In this document: in pieces, positions 18,095 through 27,025 of the stretch
Position numbering within the stretch: position 1 is the first letter of the stretch
Layout: each line of letters opens with the position of its first letter
NCBI RefSeq assembly: GCF_030530745.1
Contig: NZ_JAUMUI010000001.1
Coordinates: 156,697 to 220,696 of the forward strand
Length of the DNA: 64,000 nucleotides
From: Neisseria sp.
Lineage (GTDB): Bacteria > Pseudomonadota > Gammaproteobacteria > Burkholderiales > Neisseriaceae
Direction: 5' to 3'
Translations under genes and position numbers: made by a program
Notes under the pieces: generated by a model
The model's database searches: none
The model's input: the letters and a program-made list of their open reading frames with translations, nothing else
What the model was told of the DNA's origin: nothing

Positions 18095-20785
18095 TCAGAC
18101 GGCCTTTTTCTCAAATCTTAAAAAATCCTCCAGTCTTTTTGCTTCATCTACTTCATCGTGGGCAATCAACAGGTATTTCCACGCCTTGCCGCCGTGCTGC
18201 GTGGCATAGTCCGCTGCCTGTTTGCACCAAGCCGCTGCCGCTTCGGTTTTGGCCAGCACTTCAGGGCTTTGCATATCAGCACGGGATTTGGTTTCTGCCA
18301 TCAGGATAAAATCATCGCCCTCTACTACGAAATCGGGAATATATTCTTTCTGATCGGCACCTTGTTTGTAATAAATCTGAAATTGCCCCTTGGCCGGTTT
18401 GAACCATTTTTGCGCATCGCGCTCCAGAATCACGGCGAAGCGGCGCTCGGTGTCGGAATCGAATTTTTGCAGCGGATACAGGCACTTTTTAAACCCGCCG
18501 AACAGCATTTGCTTGATGCGCGAAACATCTTGCACCGTTTCGCGCACCGAATGCACCGGCTCGTTTGCCGAAGCGGTGTAATGGCAGGGTTTGAGCGCGG
18601 TAAAACCACGGCTGACATGCGCTTCATAATGCGTGGCTTTTTCCCAGAAATGCGCCGTCATTTGCGCATGAATTTCCCGTGCAATCAGGCGGCGGTTTTT
18701 ATCCAACACATCCAGCGCTTCGGCCTCGGAAAGATAACTGCGCAAATGCCGCACCATCTGCCCGGCCAGGTCATACAAAAGATTAGCTTGGGTGAAGTAG
18801 TCAATATCGTCAAAATCGATCAGCGCGTGCACGATATAGTCTTCAGGGCGTTTCTCAACCAGCCCCAACTCGGCAGACAGGCTACTTTGCTCATCGGTAT
18901 GCAGGTTGTGAATCAGGATTTCGCGCGCACCCGGCTGCAAATGCAGATTGCCGACATCCAGGGTAAAGGGGTGGAACCTCGTGCTGACTTCCCCGCTCGG
19001 CATCATGGTGATACGCGGAATATCGATGGTTTGCGCCACCAGAACTTGCGTGGTTTTCGCCACAATTTCCGCCACATCGGGCAACGCATCTGCCAATAAT
19101 TCGCCCTGCGCACCCTGCAATTGCTGTTTCACTTCTTCTGTGATTTTTGCCTGAATATCCGCTTGCAATAAGGCTTGCGAAGTCGGCGCTTGTTGAGGGC
19201 GGGTTTCGTATCGGGCCGCCGCTTCCATAACCTTGCGGGCAATTTGTTTTTCCGCCTCACTGGTAAATATCGGCTGATCCGCTTCTGCCGGATACGCGCC
19301 AACCGTTTCAGACGGCCTATCCAACCCCAAACGGCTTTCTATACCGCTCGGAACGGTAACGCTCACTTTTTGCTCGTCTTCCCCGGCAGGATCCAAAATC
19401 ACCTGCTGCAAGCGCAATACCGAACCGCCTTTGTTGGCTTCGTCAATAATTTCCTGAAAGCGGTCGTGCGCCACAATATTGAGTCTGTCCACCACTTCCA
19501 CGCCGGTGCGCTTGCCATAAGGCAGGCGCAAGCCACGACCGATGCTTTGCTCAATCAAAGTGCGCGCATTGGCGGCGCGCAGCGGCACAATGGTATAAAG
19601 ATTGGTTACATCCCAGCCTTCTTTAAGCATATTTACGTGAATCACGATTTCGGTCGGCTCGTCCACGCTTTCCACCGCCAAGAGCCGCGCAATCATCTCT
19701 TCCTCGTCTTTGCCCGACTTGCTGGAATCCACCTGAATCACCTTGCCCGCATAACGCCCGCCGTAAAAGGCATCGGATTCCAACAATGAAAGCAGCCCTG
19801 CCGCATGCGTGGTATCGCGGGCAATCACCAGCATAAAGGGTTTGACTGCCGGCACGCCGTTTTCCCGCGCAAAGGTTTGCAGCTCCACCTTGGTGTTTTC
19901 ATGCAGGCGCACACCGTCTTCCAGCTTGATTTTTTCAATCTCTTCCGGCGTATGGTTTTGGGCGTTGAAATTACGCTGCGTTACCACCGCGGGCATTTTC
20001 ACAAAACCGTCTTCCATCGCCCGCGCCAAGGGGTAATCCATCACCACGTTTTTAAACGGAATCGGCGCTTTGGCGGATTCCACAAACGGCGTGGCGGTCA
20101 GCTCCAAACCCAACAGCGGATTCAATTCGTTAATCGCCCGCATCCCCGCCTGCGCGCGATAACGGTGCGATTCGTCCATCAGCAGCACCAAATCGGGCAA
20201 GTTAGCCAGATAATTGAAATAACTGTCGCCCAACACCTCGCGCATCCGCTTGATACGCGGCTCCTTGCCGCCACGCACTTCGGAATTGATTTTGGAGATA
20301 TTGAAGATATTGATGCGCACCTCGGTAAAGAAATCCGCCATGCCGATATTCTGCTGCTCGTAATTGTCGCCCGTAATCACGCGCGGCGGGTTCACGGCAA
20401 ATTCGCCGATGCCCTTGAATACATATTTCGGCGTATTGGGCGAAAAATCGGCAATCAGCTTGTTGTAAATGGTCAGGTTCGGTGCCAGCACAAAAAAGTT
20501 GTTAATACCGTGCGCCAAATGCAGATAGGCGACAAATGCCCCCATCAGACGCGTTTTACCCACCCCCGTTGCCAAGGCAAAGCACAGCGACGGAAAATCA
20601 CGTTCAAATTCCTGCAAGGTGGAAAATTCGGCCTTCAGCGTTTCCAGCACCGCCGCCACATCACGCTGATGTTTCAGCATTTCAGGGGCGGCATCCAAGG
20701 CTTGTTTCAACTTCGCCAGACTTTCCGCCTGCGGTGTGCGCAAAGACAAGCGTCCGTTGATATGGTTTTGAATTCTTGTGGTCAT
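18095..20785 (-). CDS. res: type III restriction enzyme, Res subunit
   Basis: ATP-dependent helicase-like endonuclease subunit that cuts DNA together with Mod. The 896-residue protein has Walker A ATGVGKT (about 75), the DEAH-like box LLMDESHRYRAQ, the LTATP motif, the C-terminal helicase motif EQSIGRGLRLPYGKRTG, and a C-terminal PD-(D/E)xK-type nuclease core (IPDFVVEGDDFILMAETK near residue 830). Length is within the family's usual range. The start ATG overlaps the rhuM stop as TAATG. No frameshift is seen, so the enzyme looks active. Confidence 0.93.
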   Translation of the reverse strand: MTTRIQNHINGRLSLRTPQAESLAKLKQALDAAPEMLKHQRDVAAVLETLKAEFSTLQEFERDFPSLCFALATGVGKTRLMGAFVAYLHLAHGINNFFVLAPNLTIYNKLIADFSPNTPKYVFKGIGEFAVNPPRVITGDNYEQQNIGMADFFTEVRINIFNISKINSEVRGGKEPRIKRMREVLGDSYFNYLANLPDLVLLMDESHRYRAQAGMRAINELNPLLGLELTATPFVESAKAPIPFKNVVMDYPLARAMEDGFVKMPAVVTQRNFNAQNHTPEEIEKIKLEDGVRLHENTKVELQTFARENGVPAVKPFMLVIARDTTHAAGLLSLLESDAFYGGRYAGKVIQVDSSKSGKDEEEMIARLLAVESVDEPTEIVIHVNMLKEGWDVTNLYTIVPLRAANARTLIEQSIGRGLRLPYGKRTGVEVVDRLNIVAHDRFQEIIDEANKGGSVLRLQQVILDPAGEDEQKVSVTVPSGIESRLGLDRPSETVGAYPAEADQPIFTSEAEKQIARKVMEAAARYETRPQQAPTSQALLQADIQAKITEEVKQQLQGAQGELLADALPDVAEIVAKTTQVLVAQTIDIPRITMMPSGEVSTRFHPFTLDVGNLHLQPGAREILIHNLHTDEQSSLSAELGLVEKRPEDYIVHALIDFDDIDYFTQANLLYDLAGQMVRHLRSYLSEAEALDVLDKNRRLIAREIHAQMTAHFWEKATHYEAHVSRGFTALKPCHYTASANEPVHSVRETVQDVSRIKQMLFGGFKKCLYPLQKFDSDTERRFAVILERDAQKWFKPAKGQFQIYYKQGADQKEYIPDFVVEGDDFILMAETKSRADMQSPEVLAKTEAAAAWCKQAADYATQHGGKAWKYLLIAHDEVDEAKRLEDFLRFEKKAV

Positions 20786-21816
20786 TATTTGTCTTCCTTA
20801 TCCGTTTGTTTTAACAAGCGGTCAAAATCGCTTTCAAACAAGCGGTCTTGCACAATGCGGTATTTTTCAAATTCGCTTTCCGCATGTGCCTTGGCGATTT
20901 CTGCCGTTACTTTTCCCGCATCCTGCAACACTTCGCGGTCGGCGGCTTCAATAAAGCGGTTCAAACGCACCTCCCAATCCTGCATGGTCATCGGAATGTG
21001 GCGCATCGCCATATCTTCGGCAATATCCAAATAGGCGTTGACCAAGCGCGAAAGCTGCGCCATTTCGTATTCGTTCAAATAATTTTTGGCAACAGAGACA
21101 TCAAATTTCTGAATCTTGCCGTGTGGCGCGTCTTTCCAGGACTGCAAGCCCATATGCGGCTTTTCGGCATCGGCCCGGTGATAAATAACCTCTGCCGCCG
21201 TCTGCCCGTGAATTGCCCAATGCAGCTTGTTTTGCACCGTGGCAAAAAACCGCTTGGTGGCTTGTGCCGTAACGTCATAATCCACCGCCGTAGCATAAAT
21301 ATCGGTGATTTTCTGATAAAACTTGCGTTCGGACAGGCGGATTTCCCGTACCCGCTGCAACTGCTCTTCAAAATATTCTCGGGTAAATACCGAACCGCCG
21401 TTTTTCAAACGTTCGTCATCCATCACATAAGCTTTGATGGTAAAACTTTCCACAATTTCGGTTGCCCATTTGCGAAACTGCACCGCCCGTTCGGAATTAA
21501 CCTTATAGCCCACGGCAATAATGGCAGACAAATTATAGTGTTTGGTATGGTAGTTTTTGCCGTCGGCGGCAGTTATCCGAAAATTTCGGATAACTGAATC
21601 TGCCTGTAGCTCACTGTCGGAAAAAATTTTTCCCAAATGATAGTTCACTGTGCGGACATCCACATCATAAAGCGCCGCCATCATTTTCTGCGTCAGCCAA
21701 ACATTCTCATCGGCATACACCGCCTGCACACCGCCTTCCTTATTGGCCGCCACAAAGGTCAGATACTCCGCCGCCGATGAGCGGGTAATGGAAACCGCAT
21801 TCTGTTTTTTCACCAT
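20785..21816 (-). CDS. rhuM: RhuM family protein
   Basis: A 343-residue protein of the RhuM family, found widely inside type I and III restriction loci and first named on a Salmonella pathogenicity island. The signature is the N-terminal DNA-binding-like segment VWLTQKMMAALYDVDVRTVNY followed by FRITAADGKNYHTKHYNLSA and KVNSERAVQFRKWATE. The C-terminal half has the Fic-adjacent-type helices LHWAIHGQTAAEVIYHRADA. The biochemical role is unknown. It starts two bases behind the DUF1016 gene and overlaps res, so it is an integral operon member. Confidence 0.85.
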   Translation of the reverse strand: MVKKQNAVSITRSSAAEYLTFVAANKEGGVQAVYADENVWLTQKMMAALYDVDVRTVNYHLGKIFSDSELQADSVIRNFRITAADGKNYHTKHYNLSAIIAVGYKVNSERAVQFRKWATEIVESFTIKAYVMDDERLKNGGSVFTREYFEEQLQRVREIRLSERKFYQKITDIYATAVDYDVTAQATKRFFATVQNKLHWAIHGQTAAEVIYHRADAEKPHMGLQSWKDAPHGKIQKFDVSVAKNYLNEYEMAQLSRLVNAYLDIAEDMAMRHIPMTMQDWEVRLNRFIEAADREVLQDAGKVTAEIAKAHAESEFEKYRIVQDRLFESDFDRLLKQTDKEDK

Positions 21817-21817
21817 A

Positions 21818-22852
21818 TCAAAGATCCTCCTGCCAATCCGACAATTCGCTTTCCAACTCCTCCACCGTCGGCAGATTACTGACCAAGGATTCAGGCAGGG
21901 CGCGTACCAGTTCGTATTCGGCGATGCCTATCGGCTTATCGATACCGGACAAAGCATATTCGGCCACCAAGCGGTTTTGCGTTTTGCACAACAATAAACC
22001 AATGGTGGGGTGATCATCAGGAGCTTTCACTTGCGCATCGACCGCCGCCAAATAAAAATTCAACTGCCCTGCATGCTCCGGCTTAAATGCCGTGGCTTTT
22101 AATTCCACCACCACATAGCATTTCAAACGCGTATGGTAGAACAGCAAATCGATGAAAAACTCATCGCCGTTCACTTCCAAACGGTATTGCCGCCCCACAA
22201 AAGCAAAACCACTGCCCAATTCCAACAGAAAATGGGTAATATGCCGCACCAATGCCTCTTCAATATCGCGCTCATGCGCTTCCTCCCCCAAACCCAAAAA
22301 ATCAAACAAATAAGGGTCTTTCAGGGTCTCTTGTGCCAAAGCAGACGTAGGCGCAGGCAAGCGGGCGGTAAAATTGGTAACCGCCTGCCCTTGGCGTTCA
22401 TGCAAGCGGTTTTTGATATGGATTTCCAAAGTGGCACGCGACCAAGCCTGTGCTATAGCCTGCTGTAAATACCACTCTCTTTGCTGTGGTATTTTCACCT
22501 TATCAATCAAAGTACAAAGATGAAACCACGGTAATTGTGCAGCAGCCTGCTGCACAATTTCAAAATCCGGCCAAGCCTCAGCAAACGCACGCATATATTT
22601 CAGATTGCGGGTAGAAAACCCCTTCATCTCCGGAAACGCTTCCCGCAGATCGCGCCCTAGGCGGTCAATCACTTTACTGCCCCAGCCTTGTGCCGCCTGC
22701 CGCTCTAAAATATCCCGCCCGATATGCCAATACAGGGAGACCAGCTCGGCATTTGCCGCCAAAGCCGCTTTTTGCCGCGCCGCCAGCACCCGCCCTTTGA
22801 TTTCGGTAAGCCAATCGCCGTAATCGGCGGGTAACAAATGGTTTTTATTCAT
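21818..22852 (-). CDS. yhcG: DUF1016 (YhcG-type) PD-(D/E)xK nuclease-domain protein
   Basis: A 344-residue protein with the two DUF1016 domains: an N-terminal helical DNA-binding part (AELVSLYWHIGRDILERQ, then GFSTRNLKYMRAFAEAWP) and a C-terminal PD-(D/E)xK fold (FFIDLLFYHTRLKCYVVVELK, with the D and ExK of the catalytic core). Such proteins are embedded in many restriction-modification loci, where their exact contribution is unknown. ATG at 22852 is chosen over a start at 22981 inside mod: it overlaps the mod stop by 8 bases and follows GGAGGCAA. Confidence 0.87.
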   Translation of the reverse strand: MNKNHLLPADYGDWLTEIKGRVLAARQKAALAANAELVSLYWHIGRDILERQAAQGWGSKVIDRLGRDLREAFPEMKGFSTRNLKYMRAFAEAWPDFEIVQQAAAQLPWFHLCTLIDKVKIPQQREWYLQQAIAQAWSRATLEIHIKNRLHERQGQAVTNFTARLPAPTSALAQETLKDPYLFDFLGLGEEAHERDIEEALVRHITHFLLELGSGFAFVGRQYRLEVNGDEFFIDLLFYHTRLKCYVVVELKATAFKPEHAGQLNFYLAAVDAQVKAPDDHPTIGLLLCKTQNRLVAEYALSGIDKPIGIAEYELVRALPESLVSNLPTVEELESELSDWQEDL

Positions 22853-24629
22853 TTGCCTCCCCCGCAAACAAATCCTCCTGATTGTCCGCCGCACTTTTGC
22901 CTTTTGCAGCTTTATTGCGGTTTTCAGGCAGCCTTTCAGACGGCATCGGTTCAGGCTCCGCCATCGGCAGATTGGCGACATTCAAACTGTAATCGTCATG
23001 CCCCCATTCGCAGCGCGCCAGCACCATTTTCGGGATTTTTTTCAAAGAAAGATTCGGGAAACGCTCCGCCGCCTGCGCCGCCGTAATGCCGCGCCAAGCG
23101 GCGCAGCACACCAAGAGGCTTTGGTTTTCGCCCACCTCGTCCGACAGCGCCTGCAACTGTTCGGCAGACAACGTTTGTGTGGTTACATAAATAAAATCGC
23201 GCTCGCTGGAAAAACCGTGCTGCCACCACAAGGTTTCAGACGGCCTGTAAGTAAAGCCCTCCAGCTTGGCCAGCGCTTCCGCCAGCATTTCGGGGTTATA
23301 GTCGGGATTGATGACCGGATTGCCCCACGCATCGTTCACAATCAGGGTCGGCGCCAAGCGGTAATAACGGAAGCCGCCGCCGCCCTGCCAGTTCACCGCC
23401 TTGGAAATCCCGCCCTGATCGGTGCCGTCAATCACCTTTTGCAAACGCGGAATAATATGCGTATGGCAATGCTCGCCCAACTCCACCATAATCCAGCGCC
23501 GCCCCATTTTATGGGCGACTGCGCCGGTGGTGCCGGAACCGGCGAAAGAGTCTAGGACTAGGTCTCCGGGGTTGGTGGCTAGCTCCAAACATCGCTTAAT
23601 TAAACGTTCTGGTTTTTTCCCTTTACGGAAAGTAACTCCTCCTTCATTTGCAATTCCTTCCCATGCGATATCCTTCCAAACATTTGTTAGTAAGGCAGTT
23701 GCTGATAATTTTCCATCAATTTCAGCAACATTTTTCTTGTAAAAAATTAATTGTTGACCATCAATAATATATACATCATCTAAACCACTAGATCGTTCTA
23801 GCTTAAAAACTCTACCAGGCGCCTTCAAAGATTCTTTTTTCAATTGGACAATTTTTTCTCCCGCTCCTAAATCACTAATTGAAGCCAAACGACATACCTG
23901 TCTTGCATTATTTACAATGAAATCATTAAAATGTTCTAAAAGGGAGTCAGGTCTACGAGATCGTGAAGGAGGAGACTTCTCATACGCATCCATTAGTGGA
24001 ACAAGCCTCCATTGAGAAAAATCCTCATCTGGATTATCTAGCCATTTGTTATATGCATAATCTGGTGAACGAGAAACACGGCCAGAATTCTCTATAAATT
24101 CGCTTTTATCTTTGGCATACCATAAAATATACTCTGATGATTTAAATACTCCAGGATTTACTGTACTAAACGCGGAAGGGGAACGTGCTTCAACAGTAAT
24201 TCTATTTACAAAATTACTTCGACCAAACACTTCATCTAGCAAAACTTTACAATAGTCTAGCTCGTCATCATTCAAATGAACAAAAATAGAACCTCTTTTA
24301 TTTAACAAAGAACTTAACAACTTAAATCGTTCATACATCAATCCAAGCCAAATGGAATGTTCTAAACCATCATCATAATTCTCAAAGGCTTCACCTGTAT
24401 TAAACGGTGGATCAATATAAATACAAGATACTTCACCAGTAAACTCCTGCTCCAACGCCTTGAGTGCCAGCAGATTATCGCCAAAAATCAACCGATTATC
24501 AAAAATCGCCTGCTCGGAACGCGTTGCCGCATGATACGATTTCTCCGCATCCTCCAGCAAAATCCGCGCCTCCAACTTAGGGCGCTTGTCTTTGCCTATC
24601 CAAGTGAGTTCTAGTTTTTGTTTGATCAT
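22845..24629 (-). CDS. mod: type III restriction-modification DNA methyltransferase, Mod subunit
   Basis: Adenine methyltransferase and specificity subunit. In the 594-residue protein the catalytic motif IV DPPF (IDPPFNTGEAF, about residue 73) comes before the SAM-binding motif I DSFAGSGTTGA (about 378), the order of the beta class to which type III Mod proteins belong. The specificity region lies between them. The 3' third (22845 to about 23560) is GC-rich like the neighbours, whereas about 23570-24450 is strikingly AT-rich, so the central and N-terminal part was probably exchanged. No simple-sequence tract of the kind that makes modA or modB phase-variable is present. It starts 12 bases behind kwaB. 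Confidence 0.93.
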   Translation of the reverse strand: MIKQKLELTWIGKDKRPKLEARILLEDAEKSYHAATRSEQAIFDNRLIFGDNLLALKALEQEFTGEVSCIYIDPPFNTGEAFENYDDGLEHSIWLGLMYERFKLLSSLLNKRGSIFVHLNDDELDYCKVLLDEVFGRSNFVNRITVEARSPSAFSTVNPGVFKSSEYILWYAKDKSEFIENSGRVSRSPDYAYNKWLDNPDEDFSQWRLVPLMDAYEKSPPSRSRRPDSLLEHFNDFIVNNARQVCRLASISDLGAGEKIVQLKKESLKAPGRVFKLERSSGLDDVYIIDGQQLIFYKKNVAEIDGKLSATALLTNVWKDIAWEGIANEGGVTFRKGKKPERLIKRCLELATNPGDLVLDSFAGSGTTGAVAHKMGRRWIMVELGEHCHTHIIPRLQKVIDGTDQGGISKAVNWQGGGGFRYYRLAPTLIVNDAWGNPVINPDYNPEMLAEALAKLEGFTYRPSETLWWQHGFSSERDFIYVTTQTLSAEQLQALSDEVGENQSLLVCCAAWRGITAAQAAERFPNLSLKKIPKMVLARCEWGHDDYSLNVANLPMAEPEPMPSERLPENRNKAAKGKSAADNQEDLFAGEANE

Positions 24630-24641
24630 AACTTTAACACC

Positions 24642-25586
24642 TTATTTATTAACCTTGGATTTTGCAGCAGCATCAAATATTTCGTCATTGATGGGTGAGC
24701 GCAAACGATCGTTATTAAGTAGTTTTAACAATAAATCTATTGTTTCTTCTTCAACTACAATCTGTCCATTCTCCACCTTCAAATCCCATTTTTCTTTTTT
24801 ATTGACAGCAATTAATTTTTTAAGATAATCAGGTTGTTTATAATAACCAGATTTTAATATAGAAGCCATTTTTCGTAAGTGATGTAGATTATTGCCAACA
24901 TACTGCTCAATCAATTCTATATTTTTAAAAGTTTCAAGATTTTTAAAATCAGCAATCACTTCAGCAGATTTCCTCTTTATCCCTTCGCGAAAATTCATTG
25001 AACTCTCAAACTGTTTTTTGCTCGCTATAAATACTGTTCCTTTATAAACAAAAAAATCATAATTTGGATAAATAACAAAAACCTCTTTATCATCAGGATC
25101 AACCAATTCTTTATTTATAAAAAACAGAACCCCTTTTGAAGCCACCTTTTTAGGCTGCGTGTCCGTATTGATTTTTTTCCAGGCATACAATTTTTTATCA
25201 TCTTTTTCAAACAAAATAACATAAGCCCATGAATTAAGCAGATCTTTATGATTATCTACTCTTAGATTATCAAAGCCTTTATTTATTTCCGTTTCAACTT
25301 TTTCAAAATCCGTGATACCAGAATCAATTGTTAGCAATACATCATCACAGTCTGCATTGCTATAATCATATTTCTCAATATGAAACTTTTTCCCTTGAAG
25401 TTGATTTTTCAGGTAGCCTTTAAAGCGAGTAGGCAATTTTTTATCCATATCGACACGCCAAGCATGATACGAAGCTTCTTTGATAGTTGTTGGAGCCTTT
25501 CTTTTTATCAGCCAGAATGATACAGACCAATCGTTAAAACTTTCTGCTTGTATTTCTTTAATTTGCTTTTTGGTGTTTGTAATCAT
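24642..25586 (-). CDS. kwaB: Kiwa-like anti-phage protein KwaB (DUF4868)
   Basis: A 314-residue soluble, low-GC gene product. The central part matches the DUF4868/KwaB pattern as I know it: WAYVILFEKDDKKLYAWKKI, then EVFVIYPNYDFFVYKGTVFI and the helix NLETFKNIELIEQYVGNNL, ending in a Lys-rich helical region. In Kiwa, KwaB is a DNA-binding effector working with the membrane protein KwaA. The partner gene directly upstream encodes a four-span membrane protein and overlaps by ATGA, which strengthens the call. The identification rests on pattern recognition, not on a profile search. Confidence 0.7.
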   Translation of the reverse strand: MITNTKKQIKEIQAESFNDWSVSFWLIKRKAPTTIKEASYHAWRVDMDKKLPTRFKGYLKNQLQGKKFHIEKYDYSNADCDDVLLTIDSGITDFEKVETEINKGFDNLRVDNHKDLLNSWAYVILFEKDDKKLYAWKKINTDTQPKKVASKGVLFFINKELVDPDDKEVFVIYPNYDFFVYKGTVFIASKKQFESSMNFREGIKRKSAEVIADFKNLETFKNIELIEQYVGNNLHHLRKMASILKSGYYKQPDYLKKLIAVNKKEKWDLKVENGQIVVEEETIDLLLKLLNNDRLRSPINDEIFDAAAKSKVNK

Positions 25587-26164
25587 GATTTTTCCTTATT
25601 ACTCTTATAGTCAGAGTTTGAACGAATATATAAATAATGAGAAAGCCTATCCAAACAAACTGTATCACCAGAGCTAATGGGCTGCTTAGTAATAACCATT
25701 GCTTGCACCTCCTTTTCCCCTCGCTTAAACGTACAATCAATCAACATATATCCAAAAATGGCTAAGATAGGATTGATAAATACTGTTTGTGTCCGATAAG
25801 CCATAGTGAACAATACAATCAGAAATAATAGAATCGCCAATATTGTTTGCCAATCAGTTAAGTCAATCCGCATAAAAGACATCATATAAGGAATTGTATA
25901 TCCAAACATATCTCCTGACTTATTCGATGCCTTACTCACAACAACCATTAATCCACTTCGGACACTTTTAACCACTCGTAACACAATGACGCTGCTAATT
26001 ATTGCTGCAACTAATAAGCCAATTCCGATTTCTGGAGAATTAAAATAGTTTGGACTTGTCAAATCTATTTGTTTAATTGCCATAATCACCATTAATGGAG
26101 AATATGCACTAATAAAAAGAATTAACGAGACCCATGGTCTTAATCTTAAGGATGAATCAGCCAT
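25583..26164 (-). CDS. kwaA: Kiwa-like membrane protein KwaA
   Basis: A 193-residue inner-membrane protein with four predicted spans: about 8-28 (VSLILFISAYSPLMVIMAI), 42-62 (IGIGLLVAAIISSVIVLRVV), 104-124 (ILAILLFLIVLFTMAYRT) and 128-145 (INPILAIFGYMLIDCTF), followed by a cytoplasmic tail. Size and topology fit KwaA, the membrane sensor of Kiwa. ATG at 26164 has GAGGA eight bases upstream and is preferred to the start at 26197, which lies in the helicase remnant. The stop overlaps kwaB by ATGA. AT-rich like kwaB. Confidence 0.65.
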   Translation of the reverse strand: MADSSLRLRPWVSLILFISAYSPLMVIMAIKQIDLTSPNYFNSPEIGIGLLVAAIISSVIVLRVVKSVRSGLMVVVSKASNKSGDMFGYTIPYMMSFMRIDLTDWQTILAILLFLIVLFTMAYRTQTVFINPILAIFGYMLIDCTFKRGEKEVQAMVITKQPISSGDTVCLDRLSHYLYIRSNSDYKSNKEKS

Positions 26165-26177
26165 ATACTTATCCTCA

Positions 26178-26852
26178 TCACACCATCTCCCACTCAATAA
26201 AAAACAATTCTTTCTCTTCCACCTGCTGTTTCAACTGCTCTTCCAGCTCTTCAATCAATCGGTTGCGTTGGTTTTCAATTTCATCCTGTTTGTCAAACAG
26301 CTCCCGCCGCTGTTTGCTGCGTTTGTTTTCCAGTTCGCGCTGTTTTTTCTGCCAAGCCAGCTTTTCTTCCAGCGTGGCGGCGGTGGCAGCGGTGCGGCGG
26401 GCTTCTTTGATTTCGCGGTCGGTTTCTTTGATGTCTTGCTCCAAGCCGTGTTTGAGGTCGTCCATCCAGTCGTCTAGCTTTTGCACTTCTTGCTCAAAGT
26501 AGCCGAAATTGCGGTGGGTGGCGTCGTTTTGCAGTTGTTATTGGCGGCAGTCGATATCGACAACCAAGACTATCTGAATACTTGTTTGTGCGCTTGCGCT
26601 CCGCCCAGCACTGCAAAATCACCAAGCCGGCCTCAATGGTTTTGCCCAAGCCGACTTCATCCGCCAAAATCACGCCGTTCGATAAAGGATTCTGGCAGGC
26701 AAACAAGGCGGCATCGACTTGATGCGGATTCAGATCCACTTGCGAATCAACCAGCGTGCCCGCCAGCTAATCCATGCTGCCGCTTTGTGCCTGACGGGTG
26801 AGCAGCCAGGCATAGTATTGGGTTTGGTGGGGAGTGAGGTGCAAGTGCTTCA
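26178..26852 (-). pseudogene. remnant of a Snf2-type helicase gene
   Basis: Starting at ATG 26852 the protein reads MKHLHLTPHQTQYYAWLLT, meets an in-frame TAG at 26766-26768, and continues with the helicase N-terminus NPHQVDAALFACQNPLSNGV and Walker A ADEVGLGKTIEAGLVI. Just after CWAERKR homology ends. The next recognisable part, in another frame, is the coiled-coil C-terminus (KLDDWMDDLKHGLEQDI to EEKELFFIEWEMV, stop at 26178). Nearly the whole helicase core is therefore deleted, in addition to a nonsense change. Intact relatives are large Snf2/RapA-like proteins in defence islands. The remnant lies 13 bases upstream of kwaA and may once have led the same operon. Confidence 0.75.
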
Positions 26853-27020
26853 TTCTGTTATACTATTTTTCTTATTTGAGAAGTGATCATGATAAGCATT
26901 GCCACAACTGAAGTCAAATTTTATTTCTAAGAATGGTGATAGAGATACTGAAGCTATATCACCAACTCCTCCGCCCTCAAAAACGCTATATCCCCCCAAG
27001 AGAACCCCGCCACTTCATCA
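26853..27020 (-). other. short gene fragment cut by the insertion sequence
   Basis: Next to the left end of the insertion sequence the minus strand reads DEVAGFSWGDIAFLRAEELV and then a stop. Joining across the element at the duplicated TA extends this by only a few codons (RDISTY) before a stop, so the fragment was already incomplete or begins nearby. Nothing else is seen here. Confidence 0.3.
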
Positions 27021-27025
27021 TATAG

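Noticed and set aside
19805-21034. A 409-codon plus-strand frame opposite res and rhuM.
   Set aside because: His/Phe/Arg-rich composition typical of antisense translation of GC-rich genes; the minus-strand genes have clear motifs.
22845-24629. Phase variation of mod through a simple-sequence repeat.
   Set aside because: No tetra- or pentanucleotide tract or long homopolymer occurs in the gene, unlike the phase-variable mod genes of pathogenic Neisseria.
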